Source of the DNA: Rhizobium sp. BK196
GTDB lineage: Bacteria; Pseudomonadota; Alphaproteobacteria; Rhizobiales; Rhizobiaceae
Direction of reading: 5' to 3'
Length of the DNA: 64,000 nt
Assembly (NCBI RefSeq): GCF_014193255.1
Contig: NZ_JACHZB010000001.1
Location: 466,018 to 530,017 of the forward strand
The notes beneath the pieces were generated by a model that was given only the letters and a program-made list of their open reading frames with translations, searched no databases and had not been told where the DNA came from. Each line of letters starts with the position of its first letter. Positions within the stretch are counted from its first letter, which is position 1. A program made the position numbers and the translations under genes. Of this stretch, positions 49,660 through 58,671 are shown in pieces.

Positions 49660-49684
49660 AGACAGGAGGCGAGGAGCAAGACCC

Positions 49685-50305
49685 TCAGCCCTTCACGCCC
49701 GCCCCATAGCGCAGCCCGTCTACCAGCAACGCAATCATCCGCTGCGTCGTCGCCGGATCATCCCCCTGCCCAAGATTGGAAAGCTGTGCGCCGGCACGCA
49801 GGAGTTCGCTCGCCTCGACATCGCCGCGTGCGGCTCCGGCGGCAACGGCCCTGTCCAGCAAGCCCTGCAATGCCGGGATCATGCGCTGCTCGAAATAGGC
49901 CGGCAGCGCCTGATAGGCCGGGTCGCCGGAATGGAGCGCTGCGGCAAGGCCGCGCTTGGCCATGATGAAATCGGCAAAGCGCTGCATCCAGCGCGACAGC
50001 GCCTCGCCCGGCTCATGCTCGGCAGCAAGCGTCACCGCGGCATCGGCGCAGGCATCCACTTCGTTGCGCATCACCGCCTTGATGAGATCGGAGCGCTGCG
50101 GAAAATGGCGATAGACCGTGCCGACGCCCACGCCCGCCTTTTCCGCAATTTCGCGCACCGGGGCATCCACGCCTGAAGTCGCAAACACCGCCAGGGCGGC
50201 TTTCAGCAGCGAATCCAGGTTGCGCCGCGCATCCGCTCTTACAGGCCTTTCATGGCCGCTATCAGCCTTACGCCCCTCGCCCGGGCTGTCCGTCCCGTCA
50301 GTCAC
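49685..50305 (-). CDS. TetR-family repressor of the adjacent aldo/keto reductase
   Basis: A GTG at 50305 with AAGGGG upstream gives a 206-residue protein; the longer frame from 50404 would begin inside the operators. The helix-turn-helix is VREIAEKAGVGVGTVYRHFP, preceded by LLKAALAVFATSGVDAP. The C-terminal helical domain (LLDRAVAAGAARGDVEASELL) binds an unknown ligand. Two identical palindromic operators lie immediately upstream, between it and the divergent aldo/keto reductase. Confidence 0.9.
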   Translation of the reverse strand: MTDGTDSPGEGRKADSGHERPVRADARRNLDSLLKAALAVFATSGVDAPVREIAEKAGVGVGTVYRHFPQRSDLIKAVMRNEVDACADAAVTLAAEHEPGEALSRWMQRFADFIMAKRGLAAALHSGDPAYQALPAYFEQRMIPALQGLLDRAVAAGAARGDVEASELLRAGAQLSNLGQGDDPATTQRMIALLVDGLRYGAGVKG

Positions 50306-50324
50306 ATCAACACCCCTTGCAAAA

Positions 50325-50360
50325 CGGAACATTGTTCCGTATAAACGGAACCGCGTTCCG
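50325..50360. promoter_or_regulatory. Paired TetR operators
   Basis: CGGAACATTGTTCCG (50325-50339) and CGGAACCGCGTTCCG (50346-50360) are two perfect palindromes, CGGAAC-N3-GTTCCG, exactly 21 bases apart or two helical turns. Their arms are identical. They sit 20 bases upstream of the TetR start and about 110 before the reductase start, so one repressor dimer pair can control both. Confidence 0.8.
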
Positions 50361-50472
50361 GATGCGCTTTTATACTCTGTTTTCCAGGACTTTGCCAGCG
50401 GCAAAGTCTGCTGACAGGCAGTTCAAGATTCACCTGCTCCTGCGAGCAGTCCAAGATTCAAAGGAAACGAAG

Positions 50473-51504
50473 ATGCAATACCGCCCCCTTGGCCGCACCG
50501 GCATCAAGGTCAGCCCCTATTGCCTTGGCGCCATGATGTTCGGCGCCATCGGCAATGCCGATCACGACGATTCCATCCGCATCATCCATAAGGCACTCGA
50601 CGCCGGCATCAACTTCATCGACACCGCCGATATGTATAGCCACGGCGAATCCGAGGAGATCGTCGGCAAGGCGCTGAAAGGCCGGCGCGACAATGTCGTT
50701 CTCGCCACCAAATGCTTTATCCCGATGGGCCAGGATCCGAACCAGCAGGGCAGTTCGCGCCGCTGGATCTATCGCGCCGTCGAAGATTCGCTGCGCCGCC
50801 TGCAGACCGACTATATCGACCTCTTCCAGATGCATCGCCCGGCGCCGGACACTGATATTGAGGAAACGCTCTCGGCCCTTACAGATCTGATGCGCGCCGG
50901 AAAGATCCGCGCCATCGGCTCCTCCACCTTCCCCGCCTCCGATATCATCGAGGCGCAGTGGGTGGCAGAAAAGCGCAGTCTCGCCCGCTTCCGCACCGAA
51001 CAGCCGCCCTACTCTATCCTCCATCGCGGCATCGAGCGTGAAGTCCTGCCGGCCCTCGAACGCTATGGCATGGGTGCCCTCGTCTGGAGCCCGCTTGCCA
51101 TGGGCATGCTCACCGGCCGCTACCGCCGCGGTGCGGCTCAGCCCGACAGTACGCGCGTCGCCTATTTCCCCAAGCAGATGTCGAACGAAAACAGTCTCGA
51201 CGCCGTCGAACAGCTCATCCCGCTCGCCGAAGGCGCCGGCATCTCGCTCACCCACATGGCGCTTGCCTTCGTCATCGCCCATCCGGGTGTCACCTCGGCG
51301 ATTCTCGGACCGCGCACCATGGAGCAGCTCGACGATCTACTGGCCGGCACGCAAGTGCGCCTGAGCGACGAACTGCTCGATGCCATCGACGCCATCGTAC
51401 CACCAGGCACGGAAACCGGTCCGCTGGAAGCCAATTACAAGACCCCGGCGATCCAGACCGCGAGCCTGCGCCGCCGTCCGCCCGCCGAACGCGCCGCCGG
51501 CTGA
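50473..51504 (+). CDS. Aldo/keto reductase
   Basis: The 343-residue NADPH-dependent enzyme has the catalytic tetrad aspartate and tyrosine in FIDTADMYSHGESEE, lysine in VVLATKCF and histidine in LFQMHRPAP. The opening is MQYRPLGRTGIKVSPYCLGA and the late SAILGPRTMEQLDDLLA is the cofactor loop. It reduces aldehydes or ketones in the cytoplasm. AAAGGAAA lies before the ATG at 50473. The upstream paired operators imply induction by a compound that releases the TetR repressor. Confidence 0.92.
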   Translation: MQYRPLGRTGIKVSPYCLGAMMFGAIGNADHDDSIRIIHKALDAGINFIDTADMYSHGESEEIVGKALKGRRDNVVLATKCFIPMGQDPNQQGSSRRWIYRAVEDSLRRLQTDYIDLFQMHRPAPDTDIEETLSALTDLMRAGKIRAIGSSTFPASDIIEAQWVAEKRSLARFRTEQPPYSILHRGIEREVLPALERYGMGALVWSPLAMGMLTGRYRRGAAQPDSTRVAYFPKQMSNENSLDAVEQLIPLAEGAGISLTHMALAFVIAHPGVTSAILGPRTMEQLDDLLAGTQVRLSDELLDAIDAIVPPGTETGPLEANYKTPAIQTASLRRRPPAERAAG

Positions 51505-51709
51505 TCGGCAAAACAGGTCTGAAGGCTCCGCTATTCCCGCGGAGCCTTCGGCACAACGGAACGGCATCCTCCGGCGGATATCTTTGAAAAATCTCGCCGT
51601 TCAACCATTCATCAGCCTGTTTCAGCATGTGTCCCGACGATTTCAATGGACCTTGTCGATTCCGCCGTCGTAACATCGATAGCCGTTAGCCAGCGCGGAA
51701 TGAGCCCAA

Positions 51710-52117
51710 ATGCCCACTTTTCATGCCAAATGTACCTGCGGCGCCCTTTCCCTGGAAGTCAATGGCGATCCTGTGCACAACCACGTATGCACCTGCACAC
51801 GGTGTCAGCGCGCATCCGGCAGCGCACTTGCCCACAACGTGTGGTTCCATGAGGAAGATGTCCGGATCATTTCTGGAGAATATTCCGTATGGTTTCCGGA
51901 GGGCGAAACCACACCCGATGTGATGAAAGCTTTTTGTCGGATCTGCGGTGGGGGCGGATTTTCTAAGTCCGGAACGTATTTTCCCGGCACCGTCGTCATC
52001 GCTGGGGGCACATTCGCCGATCCATCCTTTCCTGCTCCGGATCATGTCCATTGGTGGGAGGATCGCCCGCATTGGATCGACCTTGCCGGGACGATCGAGC
52101 GTCATGCCGGAAACTGA
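51710..52117 (+). CDS. GFA-family protein
   Basis: The 135-residue protein has zinc-ligand groups KCTCGALS near residue 8, CTCTRCQRASGSALA near 28 and FCRICGGGGFSKSG near 75. This is an intact GFA/CENP-V fold. Compared with the copy at 17589 the spacing is similar but the sequence is distant, so these are old paralogues. Substrate unknown. It is followed by a convergent ChaC gene. Confidence 0.85.
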   Translation: MPTFHAKCTCGALSLEVNGDPVHNHVCTCTRCQRASGSALAHNVWFHEEDVRIISGEYSVWFPEGETTPDVMKAFCRICGGGGFSKSGTYFPGTVVIAGGTFADPSFPAPDHVHWWEDRPHWIDLAGTIERHAGN

Positions 52118-52166
52118 ATTCTCTCGGGATCGCCGACGTCAGCAGCCTGGTGAGAAAAATTGCTTA

Positions 52167-52907
52167 TTAAATGCCAGCGGCAGGCAATTGCTGCAACCGG
52201 CGTTGCGCCTCCTCCACCTCGATAGCGAGCTCCTCCAGAAACTCGTCCCACATATCGAGCGCCCGCAAGCCTTCACGGGTGCGAAACAGATAGTCAGCCG
52301 AACTGCCGATGCTGCCTGCAGCCGTGGCAAGCCGCTGAACGGTCGTTTCTCTTGAAAGCCCGCCGGCATAGGTATTTGCCAGCGGGTTCATGGTGAAAGC
52401 GATGCCGCTTCCAAAACGCGCGCCGTCTTCGTCCAATAGATCGACCCAGCGCGGAATATAGGCCTCGGCCACCATCTCCCGCCGCCACAGCAGCTCGAGT
52501 TCGTGCCGGAGATCCTCTTCCTGCAGCCGCAGGGCGACGCCATCGCAGGCTCCGCCCGCATCCAGGCCGAGCACGAGACCCGGATTATCGGGCGAACCCC
52601 GCCCGGAAACGGTGGCAAGGCAGAAGGACCGGCGCCAGCCCTCAATGCGGGCTTTGCGGCTTTCGACGCTGAGAATGATCGGATTCCAGATCAGCGAGCC
52701 GTAGGCGAAAATCCAGACATCACCTTCCGGCCTCTCGGCGAGTATCGATGCGAGGGATGCCTGTCGCTCCTCATCGCTGAGAAGTTTGAGCGAAGGCGCC
52801 TCCCCGGCAATCAGGTTAGCGAATGTGCCGCTCAGCAGCAGCTCGCGCGAAAGGATTTCTTCGCCGCGGCAGGCGATGGCATCGCAGCCTTTATTGTTGA
52901 TGGTCAT
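52167..52907 (-). CDS. ChaC-type gamma-glutamylcyclotransferase
   Basis: The 246-residue protein has the ChaC motif WIFAYGSLIWNP at residue ~67. It also has GWRRSFCLATVSGRGSPDNPG and VALRLQEEDLRHELELLWRREM, where the catalytic glutamate is expected. ChaC enzymes release 5-oxoproline from glutathione in the cytoplasm. The N-terminal ~60 residues are an extra family-typical segment. GGAG lies upstream of the ATG. Confidence 0.88.
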   Translation of the reverse strand: MTINNKGCDAIACRGEEILSRELLLSGTFANLIAGEAPSLKLLSDEERQASLASILAERPEGDVWIFAYGSLIWNPIILSVESRKARIEGWRRSFCLATVSGRGSPDNPGLVLGLDAGGACDGVALRLQEEDLRHELELLWRREMVAEAYIPRWVDLLDEDGARFGSGIAFTMNPLANTYAGGLSRETTVQRLATAAGSIGSSADYLFRTREGLRALDMWDEFLEELAIEVEEAQRRLQQLPAAGI

Positions 52908-53128
52908 GACGCTCCGTTTCCCTGAGCCAGGGATGCCTATGATGGTTCTTTTCTACCGCCATCATTCATGCCTTACGCGCCGGATAAAGCCGTTTGCCAC
53001 GGACACACTGTCTCCAATACCGGAACAATCGGGCTTGGAGGACTTTGCCGCGCCCGCGCGGACACCCTTTCCCTTCCCAAAACCCGCGCCACATCGTTCT
53101 GATGAAACCCATGGTGCGGGAGCCCGAC

Positions 53129-53875
53129 ATGAGCGAAATCGGCCGTCTGCTCGGCGCCGGCAAGGAAGCGGAAGTCTTTGAACATGGCACGCTGGCGCTG
53201 AAGCTCTATAGGCCTGGCCGTCCGAAGGCCCCAGCCTTCCGCGAGGCCGCCAATCTGGCGATCGCGGAAAAGCTCTCGCTGCCGGCACCCAGGGTCCACG
53301 TCGTCGGCGATTACCACGGTCGCTGGGGCCTGCTGATGGATCGCGTGACCGGCACCAGCCTTGCCGATGAGATGACGCCGGAGCCGCCATTGTCAGCCAT
53401 CAAGGAGATGGCAGCACTCCACCAGCGCCTGCACCGCGAACCGGGCATAGGCCTCCCCTCGCTGAAGGCAAGACTGTCGGCCAATATCGAGCGCATCGAA
53501 CCTGTGCCACCGGATCTACGCGACCGTCTGCTTCTGGCACTTGCCGCCCTGCCGGATGACGACCGTGTCTGCCACGGCGACTTCCATCCCTGGAATATCA
53601 TGGGCTCCGGCGATGGCATCATGATCGTCGACTGGCTGGACGCCTGCAGCGGCAACCCGGCCGCCGATGTCTGCCGCACCTATCTGTTGATGCGGCGCGT
53701 CCTTCCGGCAATCGCCGAAGCCTATGTCGTCACCTATGCAAAGACGGCCGGATTGACCCCGGACGAGATCTTTGACTGGCTGCCGGTGATCGCTGCCGCC
53801 CGCCTGGCAGAGGGCGTTCCCGAGGAGACCGAGGACCTTCTGCATCTCGCATCGCTGGCCCCCGCAAACGGCTAG
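53129..53875 (+). CDS. Aminoglycoside phosphotransferase-like kinase
   Basis: The 248-residue protein has the APH fold: LLGAGKEAEVFEHGTLALKLY (nucleotide loop and lysine), the catalytic HGDFHPWNIM near residue 150 and metal-binding IVDWLDACSG. It phosphorylates a small alcohol such as a sugar or choline rather than necessarily an antibiotic. GGGAG upstream decides the start at 53129 over the frame from 52994. A rhizobial repeat follows the stop. Confidence 0.85.
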   Translation: MSEIGRLLGAGKEAEVFEHGTLALKLYRPGRPKAPAFREAANLAIAEKLSLPAPRVHVVGDYHGRWGLLMDRVTGTSLADEMTPEPPLSAIKEMAALHQRLHREPGIGLPSLKARLSANIERIEPVPPDLRDRLLLALAALPDDDRVCHGDFHPWNIMGSGDGIMIVDWLDACSGNPAADVCRTYLLMRRVLPAIAEAYVVTYAKTAGLTPDEIFDWLPVIAAARLAEGVPEETEDLLHLASLAPANG

Positions 53876-53976
53876 AGCAATGCCAGCAAAGGTGTGTCGC
53901 GGTTTTGCGTCCGGAATTGCGTGAAAACAAAGAGATAGAGCATTTTCGTGATTCGAAAAAAACGGAAATGCTCTAG
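53872..53976. repeat. Rhizobial palindromic intergenic repeat
   Basis: It opens at the stop codon of the kinase gene (TAGAGCAATGCC) and closes with a second hairpin of TAGAGCATTT (53936-53945) against AAATGCTCTA (53966-53975) around an A-rich loop. It resembles the units at 9764 and 30323. It sits between convergent genes and may also terminate them. Confidence 0.65.
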
Positions 53977-53981
53977 GACGA

Positions 53982-54380
53982 TTACGCCGCACAAGCCTCG
54001 CAGGTGCCACGGATTTCGATCGTCGTCTTCGCCGGCTTGAACTTCTGGCTGCGCACCCAGCCCATCAGGCGGTGATCCACCTCGTGGTCGTGGAATTCGA
54101 TCACCTGGCCGCAGCTTTCGCAAATCGCGAAGGCGACGATGCCATGGCTGTGGCAGTCTTCGCCGGGGTGGGCGCAGGCGACGAAGGAATTGATGCTTTC
54201 AAGCCGATGTACGACGCCGTATTCGAGCAGCTTTTCCAGCGCCCGATAGACCTGCAGCGGCGCACGAAACCCCTGGTCGCGCAGCTTGTCGAGGATCGTA
54301 TAGGCGCTGAGCGGCGCCTCGGCCTTTTCGAGGACGTCGAAGACGAGCGCCTGGTTGCGGGTCATTTGCGGTGTGTTCAT
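53982..54380 (-). CDS. zur: Zinc uptake regulator Zur (Fur family)
   Basis: The 132-residue protein has the Fur-type winged helix LSAYTILDKLRDQGFRAPLQVYRALEKLL, the regulatory metal site HPGEDCHSHGIVAFAICESCG and HDHEVDH, and a final CEACAA cysteine pair that holds structural zinc. It should repress znu and the GTPase gene in zinc sufficiency. It overlaps znuB by four bases and forms an operon with znuB and znuC. Confidence 0.92.
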   Translation of the reverse strand: MNTPQMTRNQALVFDVLEKAEAPLSAYTILDKLRDQGFRAPLQVYRALEKLLEYGVVHRLESINSFVACAHPGEDCHSHGIVAFAICESCGQVIEFHDHEVDHRLMGWVRSQKFKPAKTTIEIRGTCEACAA

Positions 54381-55192
54381 GAGCCTTGTCCTTCCAGGTC
54401 CCTGCGCCCGCGCCAGGCGGGAAGCAGGCTCAGAATGAAGAGAATGAGAGCGGCCACCACGATCGACGGGCCTGATGGCGTGTCATAGGTCAGCGAGCCG
54501 AACAGCCCGCCGACGACGGCGACCGCGCCGATCAGCGAGGCAAGCACGGCCATGATCTCCGGTGTCGAGGAGAAGCGCCGCGCCGCCGCCGCCGGAATGA
54601 TCAAGAGCGAGGTGATCAGCATGATGCCGACGATCTTCATGGCAATGGCGATGACGACGGCCATCAGGAGCATGAAGAACAGCCGCGCCCGCTCCGGCCT
54701 CAGGCCCTCGGCTTCGGCCAGTTCCGGATTGACGGTAGCTGCCAGCAGCGGCCGCCACAGCCAGGCGATCGCCGCCAGCACCAGGATGCCGCCGCCCCAG
54801 ATCAGCGCGATATCGGTCGTCGACACCGCCAGAATATCGCCGAACAGGAAGGCGATGAGATCGATGCGCACCCAGGTCATGAAGGCGACCATGACGAGGC
54901 CGATTGCCAGCGTCGCATGCGAGAGGATGCCGAGCAACGCATCGGCCGAAAGCGCCTGACGCTTCTGCAAAAGGAGCAGCAGGATCGAGACGGTGGCGGC
55001 GACAACGAAGACGGCAAGCGTCAGGTTGAGCTCGAAGAGCAGCGACAGCGCCACGCCAAGCAAAGCCGAATGGGCGATCGTATCGCCGAAATAGGCCATG
55101 CGCCGCCAGATGATGAAACAGCCGAGGGGGCCGGTCGTCAGCGCAAGACCGACGCCGGCGAGAATGGCACGCACGAAGAAATCGTCAAGCAT
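54377..55192 (-). CDS. znuB: Zinc ABC transporter, permease ZnuB
   Basis: The 271-residue membrane protein has about eight helices. It shows FIIWRRMAYFGDTIAHSALLGVAL, LLGILSHATLAIGLVM and the late ILITSLLIIPAAAARRF, the pattern of the family 9 metal permeases. GGGGAGGA precedes the ATG at 55192, so the first ~57 codons of the longer frame are not used. It overlaps zur and znuC by a few bases. It moves Zn(II) across the inner membrane. Confidence 0.93.
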   Translation of the reverse strand: MLDDFFVRAILAGVGLALTTGPLGCFIIWRRMAYFGDTIAHSALLGVALSLLFELNLTLAVFVVAATVSILLLLLQKRQALSADALLGILSHATLAIGLVMVAFMTWVRIDLIAFLFGDILAVSTTDIALIWGGGILVLAAIAWLWRPLLAATVNPELAEAEGLRPERARLFFMLLMAVVIAIAMKIVGIMLITSLLIIPAAAARRFSSTPEIMAVLASLIGAVAVVGGLFGSLTYDTPSGPSIVVAALILFILSLLPAWRGRRDLEGQGS

Positions 55193-56183
55193 GACGGTCC
55201 TCCCCGCTTTTGGCTCCGCTCTGGAAATGCGTGTGCGTATGGGCGTGCGCTTCTGCATGCGCATGCCGGTGGGACTGATCTCCATCGGCATGAGCGTGAG
55301 CATGGGCCTCGGCATGATCATGCGAATGAGCATGTCCATGGTCATGATCGTGGTGGTGCCCATCCTCGGGATGGCAATGATCGGTTACCGAACCGTCTTC
55401 ATGCAGCACCCGCCCGTCCGGCAGATGTGTATGATCGTGATGATGGCTATAGACGGCAAGCGTCTGCGCTGCGCGGCTGCCGAAGAGGCGCACATATTCC
55501 GGGCTCTGGCTGACCGTCTGCGGCGTGCCGCGGCAGCAGACATGGCCGTTGAGGCAGATGACCGTATCCGTCTCCGCCATGACGACGTGCAGGTCGTGGG
55601 AGATCAAGAGGATGCCGCAGCCGGTCGTGTTGCGGATCGATTTGATGAGGTCGTAAAGCGCGATCTCGCCGGCGAAATCGACGCCCTGCACAGGCTCGTC
55701 GAGCACGAGAAGATCGGGCTTTCGGGCAATGGCGCGTGCCATCAGCGCCCGCTGGAATTCGCCGCCGGAGAGATGCTGTACCTGCGCATCCAGCATATGC
55801 GCCATGCCTGATGCTTCGAGTGCGGCCATGATATCGGCCTCCGGCAATGGCCCGGTCAGCGTCATCAGCCGGCGCACCGAAAGCGGCAACGTCCAGTCCA
55901 CTGCAAGCTTCTGTGGCACATAGCCGACCTTGAGGCCGGCCTTCTTCGTGACCCTGCCCTCGTCCGGCTTCAGCACGCCGATCGCCGCCTTGGCGCTCGT
56001 CGATTTGCCGGAGCCGTTCGGGCCGATCAGCGTGACGATCTCCCCGCGCGAAACGGAGAAATCCACACCGCGTACCAGCCAGCGGCCGCCACGCCGAATG
56101 CCGACATTCTCAAGCGAAACCAGCGGTTCGGCCCGGATACCGGCAGAGCTGCCAGCGGGATTATTTGCGGGAGAGAGCATCAA
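55185..56183 (-). CDS. znuC: Zinc ABC transporter, ATPase ZnuC with long histidine-rich tail
   Basis: The 332-residue protein has Walker A GPNGSGKSTS, the signature LSGGEFQRALMARAI, Walker B LLVLDEPVQGVD and the H-loop ISHDLHVVM. From residue 246 on, about 28 of the last 87 residues are histidine, in clusters such as HHHDHDHGHAHSHDH. Usual ZnuC proteins are ~250-300 residues; the tail may store or sense zinc. The first two codons are both ATG. Divergent from znuA with Zur-type sites between. Confidence 0.92.
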   Translation of the reverse strand: MMLSPANNPAGSSAGIRAEPLVSLENVGIRRGGRWLVRGVDFSVSRGEIVTLIGPNGSGKSTSAKAAIGVLKPDEGRVTKKAGLKVGYVPQKLAVDWTLPLSVRRLMTLTGPLPEADIMAALEASGMAHMLDAQVQHLSGGEFQRALMARAIARKPDLLVLDEPVQGVDFAGEIALYDLIKSIRNTTGCGILLISHDLHVVMAETDTVICLNGHVCCRGTPQTVSQSPEYVRLFGSRAAQTLAVYSHHHDHTHLPDGRVLHEDGSVTDHCHPEDGHHHDHDHGHAHSHDHAEAHAHAHADGDQSHRHAHAEAHAHTHTHFQSGAKSGEDRHA

Positions 56184-56220
56184 ATTTTCCGACAGTGCTG
56201 TTGCGTCCTGCTATTGCACA

Positions 56221-56256
56221 CGTTATAGCATAACGCAATTGATGTAATAACATAAC
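56221..56256. promoter_or_regulatory. Zur operators between znuC and znuA
   Basis: CGTTATAGCATAACG (56221-56235) is a perfect palindrome with a 3-base centre. A second, looser site TTGATGTAATAACATAAC (56239-56256) resembles alphaproteobacterial Zur boxes. Both lie between the znuC start at 56183 and the znuA start at 56283. Confidence 0.7.
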
Positions 56257-56282
56257 AAGTACAATTCAAGCGGAGCATGCTG

Positions 56283-57278
56283 ATGAAACTGGCGATCGGT
56301 CTTACCCTCGTAATCCCGGCCTTCCTTTTCGCCGGGTCCCTCCAGGCCGCCGATGCCCCTGTGGTCGTCACCTCGATCAAGCCGGTCCACTCGCTGGTAT
56401 CGGCCATCATGCAAGGCGTCGGCAAACCGGAGCTGATCGTCGATGGCGCCGCCTCCCCGCATACCTACAATCTGAAACCCTCCAATGCTCGGGCGCTGCA
56501 GGAAGCCAAGGTGATCTTCTGGGTCGGCCCCGGCCTTGAAGCCTTCCTCGAAAAGCCGCTGGAATCGCTGGGTTCCGACGCCATTGTCGCGAGGTTGGAC
56601 GATGCGCCGGGCCTGGTGAAGCTCCCCTTCCGCGAAGGCGGGGCTTTCGAGGCCCATGATGATGGCGATGACCACGACAGCGCTTCCGGTGAGGAACATG
56701 CCGAGGCCGGCCACGATCATGCCGAGGCTGATCATGACCACGACCACGGTGACCACGGCGCCTTCGACACCCATCTCTGGCTCGATCCGATGAATGCCAA
56801 GGCGATGGCCACAGAGATCACCACCACGCTGGTTGCCGCCGATCCCGAAAACGCGCTGACCTACGAGGCCAATGCCAAGGCGCTGGATGACAAGCTCAAT
56901 GCGCTGGACAAGGAAATCGCCGCAACCGTGTCACCGGTGAAGGACAAGCCCTTCATCGTTTTCCACGATGCCTATCAATATTTCGAGCACCGCTACCATA
57001 TCCGCGTCGCCGGCTCGATCACCGTCAGCCCCGAGACGATACCAGGTGCCGAGCGCGTCTCGGAGATCCACAAGAAGGTCGGCGATCTCGGCGCCACCTG
57101 CGTCTTCGCCGAGCCGCAATTCGAACCGCGCCTCGTCAATGTCGTCATCGAAGGCACCAAGGCGAAATCAGGCGTGCTGGACCCCGAAGCCGCCACCCTG
57201 CCCGCCGGCCCCGATCTCTATTTCACTCTCATGCGCGGCATCGCCGACAGCATGAAGAGCTGCCTGGCAAGCGCATAG
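56283..57278 (+). CDS. znuA: Zinc ABC transporter, binding protein ZnuA
   Basis: The start at 56283 has GGAG seven bases upstream; the ATG at 56277 is too close to it. The 331-residue periplasmic protein has a signal peptide (MKLAIGLTLVIPAFLFAGSL), the conserved VVTSIKPVHSLVSAIM and the metal ligand histidine in GAASPHTYNLKPS. A histidine-rich loop follows near residues 120-160 (GHDHAEADHDHDHGDHG). FHDAYQYFEHRY and VFAEPQFEPRLV complete the site. It captures zinc for ZnuBC. Confidence 0.93.
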   Translation: MKLAIGLTLVIPAFLFAGSLQAADAPVVVTSIKPVHSLVSAIMQGVGKPELIVDGAASPHTYNLKPSNARALQEAKVIFWVGPGLEAFLEKPLESLGSDAIVARLDDAPGLVKLPFREGGAFEAHDDGDDHDSASGEEHAEAGHDHAEADHDHDHGDHGAFDTHLWLDPMNAKAMATEITTTLVAADPENALTYEANAKALDDKLNALDKEIAATVSPVKDKPFIVFHDAYQYFEHRYHIRVAGSITVSPETIPGAERVSEIHKKVGDLGATCVFAEPQFEPRLVNVVIEGTKAKSGVLDPEAATLPAGPDLYFTLMRGIADSMKSCLASA

Positions 57279-57279
57279 T

Positions 57280-57303
57280 CCGAAAATCACAGGCGATTTT
57301 CGG
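57280..57303. repeat. Hairpin after znuA
   Basis: CCGAAAATC and GATTTTCGG pair perfectly around a 6-base loop, starting just after the znuA stop. The same half-stem sequence occurs in the rhizobial repeat at 9824-9856, so this may be a fragment of it. Confidence 0.5.
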
Positions 57304-57391
57304 CAAGGGCTGCTGCCGATTGACCAACGACAGGGCGACTCAGCGCGCCCTGCCGGACTTGCAGCCCTCCCCGCGAGAGCTGCGGCGAAAG

Positions 57392-57422
57392 AAGGCGGTG
57401 ACACCCCCGTTCCGCCTTTTTT
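57392..57422 (+). terminator. Intrinsic terminator after znuA
   Basis: AAGGCGG and CCGCCTT form a 7-bp stem around 13 bases, followed by a run of Ts (CTTTTTTG). It separates znuA from the GTPase gene, which has its own promoter. Confidence 0.75.
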
Positions 57423-57434
57423 GTTAGCCAGTAT

Positions 57435-57452
57435 TGTAATGTTATAACGTAA
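57435..57452. promoter_or_regulatory. Zur-type operator before the COG0523 GTPase gene
   Basis: The sequence TTGTAATGTTATAACGTAATAA around 57433-57454 has the perfect 8-base palindromic core GTTATAAC and flanking AT steps similar to the sites before znuA. It is about 15 bases upstream of the ATG at 57466. Coordinates are approximate by a few bases. Confidence 0.6.
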
Positions 57453-57465
57453 TAAGGATAATAAC

Positions 57466-58671
57466 ATGGATAAGCGACTTCCCGTTACCGTTCTCTCCGG
57501 CTTCCTCGGCGCCGGAAAAACGACGCTTCTCAATCATGTGCTTTCCAACCGCGAGGGCATGCGCGTCGCCGTTATCGTTAACGACATGAGCGAGGTGAAT
57601 ATCGATGCAGCCCTTGTGCGGAATGGCGGCGCCAATCTCTCCCGCACCGAGGAGCAGCTGGTGGAAATGACCAACGGCTGCATCTGCTGCACACTGCGCG
57701 ACGACCTCCTCAAGGAGGTGCGCCAGCTCGCCGAACAGGGCCGCTTCGATTACCTGCTGATCGAATCCACAGGCATTGCCGAGCCCCCGCCCGTCGCCAC
57801 CACCTTCGAATTCCGCGACGAGAACGGGGCAAGCCTCTGCGACATCGCCCGCCTCGATACGATGGTGACCGTCGTCGACGCCGCCAGCCTGTTCGCCGAC
57901 TACGCCTCGTCCGATTTCCTCGCCGACCGCGGCGAAACCGCCGGTGATGGCGACGACAGAACGATTATCGATCTGCTCGTCGAGCAGATCGAATTCGCCG
58001 ATATCGTCGTGCTGAACAAGGTCGGCACGGCAAGCGAAGAGCAACGCGACGCTGCCCGGAAGATCATCACCGGCCTCAATCCGGATGCCCGCATCATCGA
58101 GGCGGATTTCGGCAAGGTGGCGCTGAAGGATGTGCTCGGCACTAACAGCTTCGATATCGACAAAGCCGAGACCCATCCACTCTGGTACAAGGAGCTGCAC
58201 GGCTTCAGGGACCATGTGCCGGAAGCCGAGGAATACGGCATCCGCTCCTTCGTCTACCGCGAGAGGCGCCCTTTCCATCCCGCAAAACTCCAGGCGTTTC
58301 TCGACCGCACCTGGCCGGGCGTGATCCGCGCCAAGGGCTTCTTCTGGCTCGCCACCCGCCCGCATCATGTCGGCGAACTCAGCCAGGCGGGCGCCATCGT
58401 CCGCACCGGCAAGATGGGCCTCTGGTGGGCGGCAGTCCCGCGCGAGCAATGGCCGCAGGAAGCAGCCTTCCTGCGCGCCATCGGCCCCTACCTCGACCCC
58501 GTCTGGGGCGACCGACGTCAGGAAATCGTCTTCATCGGCGCCGACCCGATGGATGAGGACTGGATCAGGCGAGAGCTCGACGCTTGTCTGATGGAGGTCG
58601 ACGCCTTCACACCGCAGCGCTGGCGCAACCTGCCCGATCCCTTCGTCAGCTGGAGCCGACAGGCGGCATGA
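57466..58671 (+). CDS. COG0523/CobW-family GTPase, probable Zur-controlled zinc chaperone (ZigA/ZagA type)
   Basis: The 401-residue G3E GTPase has Walker [15 protein letters not shown], the metal-binding CxCC motif in [14 protein letters not shown] at residue ~74, [12 protein letters not shown] and the nucleotide-specificity NKVG near residue 187. The C-terminal CobW_C domain (about 255-395) includes [12 protein letters not shown] and RPHHVGEL. Such proteins deliver zinc to client enzymes under starvation. The upstream Zur-like site supports the zinc role. It overlaps the next small gene by four bases. Confidence 0.9.
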   Translation: MDKRLPVTVLSGFLGAGKTTLLNHVLSNREGMRVAVIVNDMSEVNIDAALVRNGGANLSRTEEQLVEMTNGCICCTLRDDLLKEVRQLAEQGRFDYLLIESTGIAEPPPVATTFEFRDENGASLCDIARLDTMVTVVDAASLFADYASSDFLADRGETAGDGDDRTIIDLLVEQIEFADIVVLNKVGTASEEQRDAARKIITGLNPDARIIEADFGKVALKDVLGTNSFDIDKAETHPLWYKELHGFRDHVPEAEEYGIRSFVYRERRPFHPAKLQAFLDRTWPGVIRAKGFFWLATRPHHVGELSQAGAIVRTGKMGLWWAAVPREQWPQEAAFLRAIGPYLDPVWGDRRQEIVFIGADPMDEDWIRRELDACLMEVDAFTPQRWRNLPDPFVSWSRQAA

